The notes: generated by a model not told the origin, from the sequence alone. A stretch of DNA of 64,000 nt from Mesostigma viride (GCA_009746045.1 RPFO01000406.1:2948872-3012871), one strand, 5' to 3'; positions 1 through 13,703 are shown, counted from the first letter of the stretch. Numbers and translations: made by a program.

Positions 1-384
1 GCCTGGTCACGGGTTTGGGGCGTCATTTACTGCTGTACTCGCTGACATTCATGGTGCTTTCTGCGTAAGCTGACTTGCTTCGCACGTGGATTTTGACTGG
101 ACTGAAGAGCGCGTCTGGTAGCATGTTTACGTGGTGTATAAGGTGATCAATCAACCATTTGTTTATAGAAGGTGTGACAATAGAAGGTGTGTTATATATT
201 TCTTCATCAAGCATGTCAAAAGTAATCTCCACTCGCTTACAACCTGAATTTTGCTTTGCTGGGTCTGCTGTGTTTGTGTCTCACTGTGCAGGCTATCCCC
301 TTGGTTGATCAACCAGGTGATTTTTGGTGGCAGCGGGGCCATATACTCTTCTTGGTGTTTTTCATCCATGGCATGTCAACCAAC

Positions 385-1692
385 GCATGCATGCCAGCCC
401 CTCCCACACCCACGCACACATGTTAGCTATACCCCACAAACCCACGCATGGATTCCAGCCACCCCCCACATGCCCGCATGCATGCCAGCCACCCCACCAA
501 TCCACGCACGCATGCCAGCCACCCCCACACCCACGCACGCATGCCAGCCACCCCACAACCCACTTATGCATTCCAGCAACCCCCACAGCCACTTACGCAT
601 GCCAGCCACCCCCACACCCACGCACGCATGGCAGCCACCCCACGAACCCACGCACGCGTGCCAGCCCCCCCTTAAAACCACGCATGCATGGCAGCTCCCC
701 ACCACACCCACGCATGCATGCCACTCCCCCGCCAACCACCCACGCATGCCAGCCCCCCGACACACGCATGGCAGCCCCCCCACACACCCACGCACGCATG
801 CCAGCCCTACCCCACATGCAGGCATGCATGCCAGCCACCCCCCACACCCACGCATGCATGCCAGCCCCTCCCACACCCACCCCCGCATGCCAGCTACCCC
901 ACAAACCCACGCATGCATGCCAGCGACCCCCCACATGCACGCATGCATGCCAGCCACCCCACCAACCCACGCACGCATGCCAGCCCATCACAAACCCGCT
1001 TATGCATGCCAGCCACCCCCCACACCCACGTACGCATGCCAGCCACCCCACACACCCACGCACGCATGGCAGCCACCCCACCAACCCACACACGCGTGCC
1101 AGCCCCCCCCTAACCCCACGCATGCATGGCAGCCCCCCACCACACCCACGCATGCATGCCACTCCCCCCCACACCCACGCACGCGAGCCCCCCCACACAC
1201 CCACGCACGCATGCGAGCCCCCCCACACACCCACGCACGCATGCCAGCCCCCCCCACATGCACGCATGCATGCCAGCCACCCCACCAACCCACTTATGCA
1301 TGCCAGCCACCCCCGTCACCAACGTACGCATGGCAGCTCCCCACCACACCCACGCATGCATGCCACTCCCCCCCACACCCATGCGTGCATGGCAGCTCCC
1401 CCCCAAACCCACGCATGCATGCCAGCCCATCACAAACCCATGCACGCATGCCACCCCCACACCCACTTACGCATGCCAGCCACCCCACACACCCACGCAC
1501 GCATGGCAGCCACCCCACGAACCCACACACGCGTGCCACCCCCCCTAACCCCACGCATGCATGGCAGCCCCCACCACACCCACGCATGCATGCCACTCCC
1601 CCCCACACCCACGCACGCATGCGAGCCCCCCCCACACCCACGCACGCATGCGAGGCCCCCCCACACCCACGCAAGCATGCCAGCCCCCCCCA
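385..1692. repeat. CATGCATGCCAGCC minisatellite, copy A
   Basis: About 40 tandem units of 30-33 bp with core CACGCATGCATGCCAGCCAC followed by a C-rich tract. Variant units (CATGGCAGC, TTATGCATGCC, GTACGCATGCC) recur in the same order roughly every 440 bp, so there is a higher-order period. The units lack stop codons in several frames, which creates long His/Pro/Thr/Ala-rich reading frames on one strand and Trp/Gly/Cys-rich ones on the other. I regard these as artefacts of the repeat. Confidence 0.95.
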
Positions 1693-2054
1693 TGAAGTCA
1701 TAGTGGGCACCACGGAGTCATGCTATGATTTAATTTTTTCAATTTAATAATGGGAATGACGGATGGTGCATGTGTGAACAAAGGAATGAAAGGATTGCCA
1801 CTCAATGAATATTAATTAATGATGAAAATGGGAGTTTGCATGGGAGTGTTTGGTCCTTATGGCTGGCTTGCAAAAAGCAGTACCCGAATTTCGAAGTATT
1901 TGACAGCGAAATATCTGTAAAGTATATCGCATGGTATAATTAATTAATGAATGGTACGCTGAAATTCATTGTGCGGGCTCTCTCTGCACGTGATAAACAA
2001 TTTTAGCTTTGAGGGCATGCAACAAGACATGCTAGCATTGAAATGAAATTAAAT

Positions 2055-2274
2055 TATAACATGACTTGTTGGGAGATCATGTACGACATGTAGCATAATT
2101 ACGTACATGGCCACAATTGTCCAATCAGGGCCCTCCTCTAGGTAGACTGTGCTAGGCAATTACAATTAGACAAATAAGGTCAAAAAAGGTTTAATTCTTC
2201 ACCTACCTCCATCCATCCAGCAAGGGAATATGTTAGCCAGTGCTACATGATGATCTCCCAACGGAGTCATGTTA
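2055..2274. repeat. Short element with ~35-bp inverted ends
   Basis: The left end reads ATAACATGACT..GTTGGGAGATCATG. The right end is its imperfect reverse complement (GATCTCCCAACGGAGTCATG). About 220 bp lie between the outer ends. Equivalent copies are at about 7194-7417 and 17129-17352; copy C lacks it. The same end motif (CTCCCAACGGAGTCATG) also occurs beside pentanucleotide tails at about 7860 and, inverted, at 58758. It could therefore be two head-to-head retroposon ends rather than a MITE. Confidence 0.6.
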
Positions 2275-2439
2275 TGATGCGAAATAGTTCAGGATAAAAT
2301 TTGTCAGAATTTCACTGGCGATACGAACGTAACGAAATTTCCAAGTATCCGACGCCGAAATATCATTGTTGTATCGAATGGTATGCTGAAATTCATTGTG
2401 GTCAAGTCCGAGCTGATAAATTTGTCAGAAATTTCATTT

Positions 2440-4090
2440 TCGATACGAACGTGACGAAATTTCCAAGTATCTCACGCTCGGAGAGCTTCCACGGTGTTGA
2501 CGGGGAAGGGTCCGTTGCGCGTGGCGCACGGCGGCGGTTCGTCCCGGTCGGAATCGTCCGCCCGCGCGTCCTCCGTGGAAGGGTCTTGGCGCGTCGCGCG
2601 GGCCGGTGCGGTTGGCGCCCAGAAGGTCGACTATCGGCCTCTGGGCCGCTAGCGGCGAGTCACGTCCTCTCAAGTCGGGGAGGGGGGCGATAGCCCCCCC
2701 TCCCCCACTTTTTTCTTGTCCCCTAATGTAACTACGATTTATGAAGCCCGAAAACTTTGGCCGCGGCCGTAGGCCGAAGGTGGGGCCGTCCCCCGCGCCC
2801 CCTAGCGCGGGAGCGGACGACGTCCAGGACCGTAGCGAGATGGCCAATCGCGTAGTACAAAGAAAATCCCCAAACCTTGGAGATCGAGTCTGAGGTATTC
2901 TGAACGGGTGCTGAAACGCTGAACACGTTCAGGGTTTCGCGGGCAGGTGGGGCGTCTCGCCAATCCGCGCGGCCTCAGGACGGTACGGCGCTTTGACTTT
3001 TTTAATCGTCAAACAAAAAGTCGCGAACCAATCTCTCCCAAACATCCCAGGCCTTTGTAGAATTTAGTAGAGGATACGAGCTGGCGCACAAGAACGCCTA
3101 CTTAATGGTCGAGTAGTTTACATAAGGAGTCGATAAATTTCAGAACGGTAAGACGACGGTATGTTCAGTTCGAAAAATATAGAATGCGATTTTCTGAACG
3201 GATGGATCCAATTTTCAGGACGGGTGGAAGGTTCAGAGCCTAACAGGCGTTCAGTCAGGGTGGGGTGAAATTGGAAATACGAACGTAACGAAATTTCCAA
3301 GTATCTTCCACCGAAATATCTCTAAAGTATATCGCATGCTATGCTGAAATTCATTGTGGTTCAGTCCGAGCGGAGAAATTTGTCAGAATTTCACTGGCGA
3401 TACGAACGTAACGAAATTTCCAAGTATCTGACGCCGAAATATCATTGTTGTATCGAATGGTATGCTCAAATTCATTGTGGTTAAGTCCGAGCTGACAAAT
3501 TTGTCAGAAATTTTAATTTCGATACGAACGTGACGAAATTTTCAAGTATCTCACGCTCGTAGAGCTTCCACGGTGTTGACGGGGAAGGGTCCGTTGCGCG
3601 TGGCGCACGGCGGCGGTTCGTCCCGGTCGGAATCGTCCGCTCGCGCGTCCTCCGTGGAAGGGTCTTGGCGCGTCGCGCGGGCCGGTGCGGTTGGCGCCCA
3701 GAAGGTCGACTATCGGCCTCTGGGCCGCTAGCGGCGAGTCACGTCCTCTCAAGTCGGGGAGGGGGGGCGATAGCCCCCCCTCCCCCACTTTTTTCTTGTC
3801 CCCTACTAGTAACTACGATTTATGACGCCCGAAAACTTTGGCCGCGGCCGTAGGCCGAAGGTGGGGCCGTCCCCCGCGCCCCCTAGCGCGGGAGCGGACG
3901 ACGTACAGGACCGTAGCGAGATGGCCAATCGCGTAGTACAAAGAAAATCCCCAAACCTTGGAGATCGAGTGTCGTGTTTTCCTGAACGGGGTCTGAAACG
4001 CTGAACATGTTCAGGGTTTCGCGGGCAGGTGGGGCGTCTCGCCAATCCGCGCGGCCTCAGGACATTACGGCGCGTTGACTATTTTAAGCG
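2440..4090. repeat. GC-rich block, tandemly duplicated in copy A
   Basis: A ~570-bp GC-rich block occurs at about 2440-3005 and again at 3520-4085. Single copies are at about 7975-8540, 11710-12270 and 17515-18080. Each has a strong hairpin (GGGGAGGGGGG..CGATAG..CCCCCCTCCCC type) and a CTGAACATGTTCAG palindrome near its end (one variant reads CTGAACACGTTCAG). Reading frames are open on both strands but drift between copies. No protein family was recognised. Confidence 0.75.
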
Positions 4091-5514
4091 TCAAACAAGC
4101 TACTGGCGAACCGATATCTGTACTAAAACTTTTCGGGGCACAGGACGTGGGATGTCAAATTTGATAAGCAAGCGGACGAAATGACAGTTACGTGCTGAAC
4201 GGAAACGTTCGCGCCTGAACAGGGGAAATAGAATCAAACGAGACGGAATTTACCGTTACGAACGAAAACGTTCATGAAGCGTTTAAAGATGTGATGAACG
4301 GAAACGTTCACACCTGAATAGGGGAAATAGAATCAGACGAGACTAAGTAAGTAAGTAAATTACTAACTAAATAACTAACTTAATAACTAACTAAAGAACT
4401 AAATAACTAGAATACGTGAGAAATGACACAGAACTGGGAATTATTGGCAAAGCGTGCGGCATGCTCGGGGCGAAAAACAAAGTGACGTGCTGCGCGAGCA
4501 ATTTTCCTTGTGCTGGCTGGCGATGGCAGGCAACGTAGGCTAGAAAATTGGGATGGGGAATGCGCAGCCATGGTTTTATACGTCAAAATTTTATGTTTGA
4601 AGAGCAAGTGCGAAATTTTATGAGCTGGAGGTGCGTCAACGGAGTGATTATACCTGCGTGGGAGAGGTCCGTGTCGCTATGGCGACCTGGAAATGGAATG
4701 TCGTTGTAGATTTGGGTATTGTAGTATCATGCTTAACTGCTTTACGTATTGGGTGCCTAGTGAAATCAGTTTGCTGTTCGTGGAAGGCTTGGGGTGTGGC
4801 CAACGAGCTTCTGCTGTCGCCACATCATATTGGAAAGAACGCTGGATTTTTTGCCACGGGACGTAACCGGCGATGCCGATGGTGAGGCGTTTGTTTCGAT
4901 GACCGGGGTAGTACCTGCTCTCTTTCTGATGCATTTTCATGGTTGCGTTCTTTCCATTTCGCCGAATCCACCTAGTCGCAGCAAAGACATAGCGTAGCAA
5001 GGGTCTGCGTTTTATTTTCTTAGCCGTGCAGGACGCCATCTTCATGGTCCTTCGCATGTCCTGTGTGAACGTCCGTTGCCCAAGGATCTGTGATGCTTTT
5101 TTCTGGAATATACTGGGCGGTGAAAGCCCCTCTGGATGCTTGCCTGGTCACGGGTTTGGGGCGTCATTTACTGCTGTACTGGCTGACATTCATGGTGCTT
5201 TCTGCGTAAGCTGACTTGCTTCGCACGTGGATTTTGACTGGACTGAAGAGCGCGTCTGGTAGCATGTTTACGTGGTGTATAAGGTGATCAATCAACCATT
5301 TGTTTATAGAAGGTGTGACAATAGAAGGTGTGTTATATATTTCTTCATCAAGCATGTCAAAAGTAATCTCCACTCGCTAACAACCTGAATTTTGCTTTGC
5401 TGGGTCTGCTGTGTTTGTGTCTCACTGTGCAGGCTATCCCCTTGGTTGATCAACCAGGTGATGGCAGCGGGGCCATATACTCTTCTTGGCATTTTTCATC
5501 CATGGCATGTCAAC

Positions 5515-6831
5515 CAACGCATGCATGCCAGCCCCTCCCACACCCACGCACACATGTTAGCTATACCCCACAAACCCACGCATGGATTCCAGCCACCCCC
5601 CACATGCCCGCATGCATGCCAGCCACCCCACCAATCCACGCACGCATGCCAGCCACCCCCACACCCACGCACGCATGCCAGCCACCCCACAACCCACTTA
5701 TGCATTCCAGCAACCCCCACAGCCACTTACGCATGCCAGCCCCCCCCCCCACGCACGCATGGCAGCCACCCCACGAACCCACGCACGCGTGCCAGCCCCC
5801 CCTTAAAACCACGCATGCATGGCAGCTCCCCACCACACCCACGCATGCATGCCACTCCCCCTGCCAACCACCCACGCATGCCAGCCCCCCGACACACGCA
5901 TGGCAGCCCCCCCCACACCCACGCACGCATGCCAGCCCTACCCCACATGCAGGCATGCATGCCAGCCACCCCCCACACCCACGCATGCATGCCAGCCCCT
6001 CCCACACCCACGCCCGCATGCCAGCTACCCCACAAACCCACGCATGCATGCCAGCGACCCCCCACATGCACGCATGCATGCCAGCCACCCCACCAACCCA
6101 CGCACGCATGCCAGCCCATCACAAACCCACTTATGCATGCCAGCCACCCCCCACACCCACGTACGCATGCCAGCCACCCCACACACCCACGCACGCATGG
6201 CAGCCACCCTACCAACCCACACACGCGTGCCAGCCCCCCCTAACCCCATGCATGCATGGCAGCCCCCACCACACCCACGCATGCATGCCACTCCCCCCCA
6301 CACCCACGCACGCATGCGAGCCCCCCCCACACCCACGCACGCATGCGAGCCCCCCCCACACCCACGCACGCATGCCAGCCCCACCCCACATGCAGGCATG
6401 CATGCCAGCCCCCCACACCCACGCATGCATGCCAGCCCCTCCCACACCCACGCCTGCATGCCAGCTACCCCACAAACCCACGCATGCATGCCAGCGACCC
6501 CCCACATGCACGCATGCATGCCAGCCACCCCACCAACCCACGCACGCATGCCAGCCCATTACAAACCCACTTATGCATGCCAGCCACCCCCCACACCCAC
6601 GTACGCATGCCAGCCACCCCACACACCCACGCACGCATGGCAGCCACCCCACGAACCCACACACGCGTGCCAGCCCCTCCTAACCCCACGCATGCATGGC
6701 AGCCCCCCACCACACCCACGCATGCATGCCACTCCCCCCCACACCCACGCACGCATGCGAGCCCCCCCCACACCCACGCACGCATGCGAGGCCCCCACAC
6801 ACCCACGCAAGCATGCCAGCCCCCCCCATGA
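5515..6831. repeat. CATGCATGCCAGCC minisatellite, copy B
   Basis: Same array as in copy A with the same order of variant units and small indels. It ends in the shared junction CCCCCCCATGAAGTCATAG. Confidence 0.95.
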
Positions 6832-7526
6832 AGTCATAGTGGGCACCACGGAGTCATGCTATGTTTTAATTTTTTCAATTTAATAATGGGAATGACGGAT
6901 GGTGCATGTGTGAACAAAGGAATGAAAGGATTGCCACTCAATGAATATTAATTAATGATGAAAATGGGAGTTTGCATGGGAGTGTTTGGTCCTTATGGCT
7001 GGCTTGCAAAAAGCAGTACCCAAATTTCGAAGTATTTGACAGCGAAATATCTGTAAAGTATATCGCATGGTATAATTAATTAATGAATGGTACGCTGAAA
7101 TTCATTGTGCGGGCTCTCTCTGCATGTGATAAACATATTTTAGCTTTGAGGGCATGCAACAAGGCATGCTAGCATTAAAATGAAATTAAATTATAACATG
7201 ACTAGTGGGGAGATCATGTACGACATGTAGCATAATTACGTACATGGCCACAATTGTGCCAATCAGGGCCCTCCTCTAGGTAGACTGTGCTAGGCAATTA
7301 CAATTAGACAAATAAGGTCATTCAAAAAGGTTTAATTCTTCACCTACCTCCATCCATCCAGCAAGGGAATATGTTAGCCAGTGCTACATGATGATCTCCC
7401 AACGGAGTCATGTTATGATGCGAAATAGTTCAGGATAAAATTTGTTAGAATTTCACTGGCGATACGAACGTAACGAAATTTCCAAGTATCCGACGCCGAA
7501 ATATCATTGTTGTATCGAATGGTATG

Positions 7527-7902
7527 TTGTCTACATCATGGATGTTGTCTACAGAATTTAGCCAAGCCCTGCCTATAACGGGACCCCCATGGATGTTGCA
7601 TTAAGAATTGAGCCATGCTATGCCATGCAGAGAGATGCTCTCTGTCGAGAAGCCATGTCCTAGCTCTTGTATAGCCATGATGATCTTCCTCCCTCACAGG
7701 CATGCTCCCCCCTTACCTGGGCATAGCGTGATAGACCATGAGGGTGCAGGTGCCCTGGTGCACCTAGAGCAGGGGTAGCTTACATTCCCACCCTTGCATG
7801 AAGTAGCCTAGAATGTATGATAGGCCATATGCCCCTTCTCTGGGCTATGTGCTACATATACTCCCAACGGAGTTATGTTACAATTCAATTCAATTCAATT
7901 CA
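7527..7902 (+). mobile_element. 376-bp retroposon-like insertion with (AATTC)n tail
   Basis: Copies A, C and D read ATCGAATGGTATGCTG without interruption. In copy B this site is split and ATCGAATGGTATG is duplicated at 7514-7526 and 7903-7915, giving a 13-bp target-site duplication. The inserted 376 bp begin TTGTCTACATC and end CTCCCAACGGAGTTATGTTA followed by about four CAATT units. A target duplication of this length plus a short tandem 3' tail fits a SINE or a 5'-truncated LINE moved by target-primed reverse transcription. No reading frame was recognised. Confidence 0.75.
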
Positions 7903-9444
7903 ATCGAATGGTATGCTGAAATTCATTGTGGTCAAGTCCGAGCTGAAAATTTGCCGGTCAGAAATTTCATTTTCGATACGAACGTGACGAAATTTCCAAG
8001 TATCTCACGCTCGGAGAGCTTCCACGGTGTTCACGGGGAAGGGTCCGTTGCGCGTGGCGCACGGCGGCGGTTCGTCCCGGTCGGAATCGTCCGCTCGCGC
8101 GTCCTCCGTGGAAGGGTCTTGGCGCGTCGCGCGGGCCGGTGCGGTTGGCGCCCAGAAGGTCGACTATCGGCCTCTGGGCCGCTAGCGGCGAGTCACGTCC
8201 TCTCAAGTCGGGGAGGGGGGCGATAGCCCCCCCTCCCCCACTTTTTTCTTGTCCCCTAATGTAACTACGATTTATGAAGCCCGAAAACTTTGGCCGAGGC
8301 CGTAGGCCGAAGGTGGGGCCGTCCCCCGCGCCCCCTAGCGCGGGAGCGGACGACGTCCAGGACCGTTGCGAGATGGCCAATCGCCGTAGTACAAAGAAAA
8401 TCCCCAAACCTTAGAGATCGACTGTCACAAGTTCTGAACGGGTCTGAAACGCTGAACATGTTCAGGGTTTCGCGGGCAGGTGGGGCGTCTCGCCAATCCG
8501 CGCGGCCTCAGGAATTACGGCGCGTTGACTTTTTAAGCGTCAAACAAATTCTTGGCGAACGATATCTGTACTAAAACTTTTCAAGGCACAGGACGTGGGA
8601 TGTCAAATTTGATAAGCAAGCGAGACGAAATGACAGTTACGTGCTGAACCGAAACGTTCACACCTGAACAGGGGAAATAGAATCAAAAGAGACGGAATTT
8701 TCAGTTAGGAACGAAAAAAGTCTTGCTGGGCAGTGGGAACGGGAATTGTTGGCAAAGCGTGCGGCATGCTCGGGGCGAAAAACAAAGTGACGTGCTGCGA
8801 AAAAGCAATTTTCCTTGTGCTGGCTGGCGATGGCAGGCAACGTAGGCTAGAAAATCGGGATGGGGAATGCGCATCCATGGTTTTATACGTCAAATTTTAT
8901 GTTTGAAGAGCAAGTACGAAATTTTCTGAGCTGGAGGTGCGTCAACGGAGTGATACCTGCGTGGGAGAGGTCCGTGTCGCTATGGCGACCTGGAAATGGA
9001 ATGTCGTTGTAGATTTAGGTATTGTAGTATCATGCTTAATTGCTTTACGTATTGGGTGCCTAGTGAAATCAGTTTGCTGTTCGTGGAAGGCGTGGGGTGT
9101 GGCCGACGAGCTTCTGGTGTCGCCACATCATATTGGAAAGAACGCTGGATTTTTTGCCACGGGACGTAACTGGCGATGCCGATGGTGAGGCGTTTGTTTC
9201 GATGACCGGGGTAGTACCTGCTCTCTTTCTGATGCATTTTCATGGTTGCGTTCTTTCCATTTCGCCGAATCCACCTAGTCGCAGCAAAGACATAGCGTAG
9301 CAAGGGTCTGCGTTTTATTTTCTTAGCCGTGCAGGACGCCATCTTCATGGTCCTTCGCATGTCCTGTGTGAACGTCCGTTGCCCAAGGATCTGTGATGAT
9401 TTTTTCTGGAATATACTGGGCGGTGAAAGCCCCTCTGGATGCTT

Positions 9445-12400
9445 GCCTGGTCACGGGTTTGGGGCGTCATTTACTGCTGTACTGGCTGACATTCATGGTG
9501 CTTTCTGCGTAAGCTGACTTGCTTCGCACGTGGATTTTGACTGGACTGAAGAGCGCGTCTGGTAGCATGTTTACGTGGTGTATAAGGTGATCAATCAACC
9601 ATTTGTTTATAGAAGGTGTGACAATAGAAGGTGTGTTATATATTTCTTCATCAAGCATGTCAAAAGTAATCTCCACTCGCTTACAACCTGAATTTTGCTT
9701 TGCTGGGTCTGCTGTGTTTGTGTCTCACTGTGCAGGCTATCCCCTTGGTTGATCAACCAGGTGATTTTTGGTGGCAGCGGGGCCATATACTCTTCTTGGC
9801 GTTTTTCATCCATGGCATGTCAACCAACGCATGCATGCCAGCCCCTCCCACACCCACGCACACATGTTAGCTATACCCCACAAACCCACGCATGGATTCC
9901 AGCCACCCCCCACATGCCCGCATGCATGCCAGCCACCCCACCAATCCACGCACGCATGCCAGCCACCCCCACACCCACGCACGCATGCCAGCCACCCCAC
10001 AACCCACTTAGGCATTCCAGCAACCCCCACAGCCACTTACGCATGCCAGCCACCCCCCACCCCACGCACGCATGGCAGCCACCCCACGAACCCACGCACG
10101 CGTGCCAGCCCCCCCTTAAAACCACGCATGCATGGCAGCTCCCCACCACACCCACGCATGCATGCCACTCCCCCCGCCAACCACCCACGCATGCCAGCCC
10201 CCCGACACACGCATGGCAGCCCCCCCCACACCCACGCACGCATGCCAGCCCTACCCCACATGCAGGCATGCATGCCAGCCACCCCCCACACCCACGCATG
10301 AATGCCAGCCCCTCCCACACCCACCCCCGCATGCCAGCTACCCCACAAACCCACGCATGCATGCCAGCGACCCCCCACATGCACGCATGCATGCCAGCCA
10401 CCCCACCAACCCACGCACGCATGCCAGCCCATCACAAACCCGCTTATGCATGCCAGCCACCCCCCACACCCACGTACGCATGCCAGCCACCCCACACACC
10501 CACGCACGCATGGCAGCCACCCCACCAACCCACACACGCGTGCCAGCCCCCCCTAACCCCACGCATGCATGGCAGCCCCCCACCACACCCACGCATGCAT
10601 GCCACTCCCCCCCACACCCACGCACGCATGCGAGCCCCCCCACACACCCACGCACGCATGCGAGCCCCCCACACACCCACGCACGCATGCCAGCCCCACC
10701 CCACATGCAGGCATGCATGCCAGCCACCCCCCACACCCACGCATGCATGCCAGCCCCTCCCACACCCACGCCTGCATGCCAGCTACCCCACAAACCCACG
10801 CATGCATGCCAGCGACCCCCCACATGCACGCATGCATGCCAGCCACCCCACCAACCCACGCACGCATGCCAGCCCATCACAAACCCACTTATGCATGCCA
10901 GCCACCCCCCACACCCACGTACGCATGCCAGCCACCCCACACACCCACGCACGCATGGCAGCCACCCCACGAACCCACACACGCGTGCCAGCCACCCCCT
11001 AACCCCACGCATGCATGGCAGCCCCCCACCACACCCACGCATGCATGCCACTCCCCCCCACACCCACGCACGCATGCGAGCCCCCCACACACCCACGCAC
11101 GCATGCGAGGCCCCCCACACCCACGCAAGCATGCCAGCCCCCCCCATGAAGTCATAGTGGGCACCACGGAGTCATGCTATGATTTAATTTTTTCAATTTA
11201 ATAATGGGAATGACGGATGGTGCATGTGTGAACAAAGGAATGAAAGGATTGCCACTCAATGAATATTAATTAATGATGAAAATGGGAGTTTGCATGGGAG
11301 TGTTTGGTCCTTATGGCTGGCTTGCAAAAAGCAAAACCCAAATTTCGAAGTATTTGACAGCGAAATATCTGTAAAGTATATATCACCTGACATATATATA
11401 TTTGACAGCGAAATATCTGTAAAGTATATATCACCTGGCCCTCATTGGCGGCGGTACGTGGTGTCACGCATCTCCCTAGCCGGGGCTCCCTGGCCGGGGA
11501 CCGGCCACAAAAAGTACATGCTCTAATGTCGCGGGCGAAGCCCGCAAAACTTGTAGTTCAGGATAAAATTTGTCAGAATTTCACTGGCGATACGAACGTA
11601 ACGAAATTTCCAAGTATCCGACGCCGAAATATCATTGTTGTATCGAATGGTATGCTGAAATTCATTGTGGTTCTGTCCGAGCTGACAAATTTGTCAGAAA
11701 TTTCATTTTCGATACGAACGTGACGAAATTTCCAAGTATCTCACGCTCGGAGAGCTTCCACGGTGTTCACGGGGAAGGGTCCGTTGCGCGTGGCGCACGG
11801 CGGCGGTTCGTCCCGGTCGGAATCGTCCGCTCGCGCGTCCTCCGTGGAAGGGTCTTGGCGCGTCGCGCGGGCCGGTGCGGTTGGCGCCCAGAAGGTCGAC
11901 TATCGGCCTCTGGGCCGCTAGCGGCGAGTCACGTCCTCTCAAGTCGGGGAGGGGGGGCGATAGCCCCCCCTCCCCCACTTTTTTCTTGTCCCCTACTAGT
12001 AACTACGATTTATGACGCCCGAAAACTTTGGCCGCGGCCGTAGGCCGAAGTGGGGCCGTCCCCCGCGCCCCCTAGCGCGGGAGCGGACGACGTCCAGGAC
12101 CGTAGCGAGATGGCCAATCGCGTAGTACAAAGAAAATCCCCAAACCTTGGAGATCGAGTCTGAGGTATTCTGAACGGGTGCTGAAACGCTGAACATGTTC
12201 AGGGTTTCGCGGGCAGGTGGGGCGTCTCGCCAATCCGCGCGGCCTCAGGACATTACGGCGCGTTGACTATTTTAAGCGTCAAACAAATTCTTGGCGAACC
12301 GATATCTGTACTAAAACTTTTAGGCACAGGACGTGGGATGTGAAATTTGATAAGCAAGCGGACGAAATGACAGTTACGTGCTGAACGGAAACGTTCGCGC

Positions 12401-13323
12401 CTGAACAGGGGAAATAGAATCAAACGAGACGGAATTTACCGTTACGAACGAAAACGTTCATGAAGCGTTTAAAGATGTGATGAACGGAAACGTTCACACC
12501 TGAATGGGGAAATAGAATCAGACGAGACTAAGTAAGTAAGTAAATTACTAACTAAATAACTAACTTAATAACTAACTAAAGAACTAAATAACTAGAATAC
12601 GTGAGAAATGACACAGAACTGGGAATTATTGGCAAAGCGTGCGGCATGCTCGGGGCGAAAAACAAAGTGACGTGCTGCGCGAGCAATTTTCCTTGTGCTG
12701 GCTGGCGATGGCAGGCAACGTAGGCTAGAAAATTGGGATGGGGAATGCGCAGCCATGGTTTTATACGTCAAAATTTTATGTTTGAAGAGCAAGTGCGAAA
12801 TTTTATGAGCTGGAGGTGCGTCAACGGAGTGATACCTGCGTGGGAGAGGTCCGTGTCGCTATGGCGACCTGGAAATGGAATGTCGTTGTAGATTTAGGTA
12901 TTGTAGTATCATGCTTAACTGCTTTACGTATTGGGTGCCTAGTGAAATCAGTTTGCTGTTCGTGGAAGGCTTGGGGTGTGGCCAACGAGCTTCTGCTGTC
13001 GCCACATCATATTGGAAAGAACGCTGGATTTTTTGCCACGGGACGTAACCGGCGATGCCGATGGTGAGGCGTTTGTTTCGATGACCGGGGTAGTACCTGC
13101 TCTCTTTCTGATGCATTTTCATGGTTGCGTTCTTTCCATTTCGCCGAATCCACCTAGTCGCAGCAAAGACATAGCGTAGCAAGGGTCTGCGTTTTATTTT
13201 CTTAGCCGTGCAGGACGCCATCTTCATGGTCCTTCGCATGTCCTGTGTGAACGTCCGTTGCCCAAGGATCTGTGATGCTTTTTTCTGGAATATACTGGGC
13301 GGTGAAAGCCCCTCTGGATGCTT
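9445..13323. repeat. Macrorepeat copy C
   Basis: Shortest copy (3,879 bp). The short inverted-end element found in A, B and D is missing. In its place, about 11372-11555, is a different stretch with a duplicated CGAAATATCTGTAAAG motif and a GCGGGCGAAGCCCGC hairpin. The rest is collinear with copies A, B and D. Confidence 0.9.
9827..11147. repeat. CATGCATGCCAGCC minisatellite, copy C
   Basis: Same array and junctions as copies A and B. Unit-level indels show independent expansion and contraction since duplication. Confidence 0.95.
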
Positions 13324-13703
13324 GCCTGGTCACGGGTTTGGGGCGTCATTTACTGCTGTACTGGCTGACATTCATGGTGCTTTCTGCGTAAGCTGACTTG
13401 CTTCGCACGTGGATTTTGACTGGACTGAAGAGCGCGTCTGGTAGCATGTTTACGTGGTGTATAAGGTGATCAATCAACCATTTGTTTATAGAAGGTGTGA
13501 CAATAGAAGGTGTGTTATATATTTCTTCATCAAGCATGTCAAAAGTAATCTCCACTCGCTTACAACCTGAATTTTGCTTTGCTGGGTCTGCTGTGTTTGT
13601 GTCTCACTGTGCAGGCTATCCCCTTGGTTGATCAACCAGGTGATTTTTGGTGGCAGCGGGGCCATATACTCTTCTTGGCGTTTTTCATCCATGGCATGTC
13701 AAC

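Larger units (their letters stand above)
1..5141. repeat. Macrorepeat copy A (left end at window edge)
   Basis: Base 1 aligns with base 5142, 9445 and 13324, which defines a tandem macrorepeat. Copy A is the longest (5,141 bp) because its GC-rich block with the preceding ACGAACGT..AAATTTCCAAGTAT motif is present twice. Order within the copy: spacer, minisatellite, AT-rich stretch, short inverted-end element, GC-rich block twice, then a TAAC/TAAG tetranucleotide run near 4346-4410. No convincing gene was seen. The short reading frames are shared by all copies in several frames equally, as expected of recently copied noncoding DNA. Confidence 0.9.
5142..9444. repeat. Macrorepeat copy B
   Basis: Collinear with copy A at near identity. 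It has only one GC-rich block, and it is interrupted at 7527-7902 by a retroposon-like insertion. It also differs by small indels, for example loss of the TTTTTGG stretch before the minisatellite at about 5460. Length 4,303 bp. Confidence 0.9.

Noticed and set aside
251-1747. Long His/Pro/Thr/Ala-rich and Trp/Gly/Cys-rich reading frames (up to ~500 codons) over the minisatellites, also at 5392-6883, 9695-11201 and 13574-15079
   Set aside because: They arise because 30-33-bp stop-free units are open in several frames on both strands. Frame lengths change with unit-level indels between copies, and no protein-like conservation is seen.
4677-5057. 126-codon frame on the minus strand conserved in all macrorepeat copies
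   Set aside because: It overlaps open plus-strand frames and the copies are recent duplicates, so persistence is not evidence of selection.
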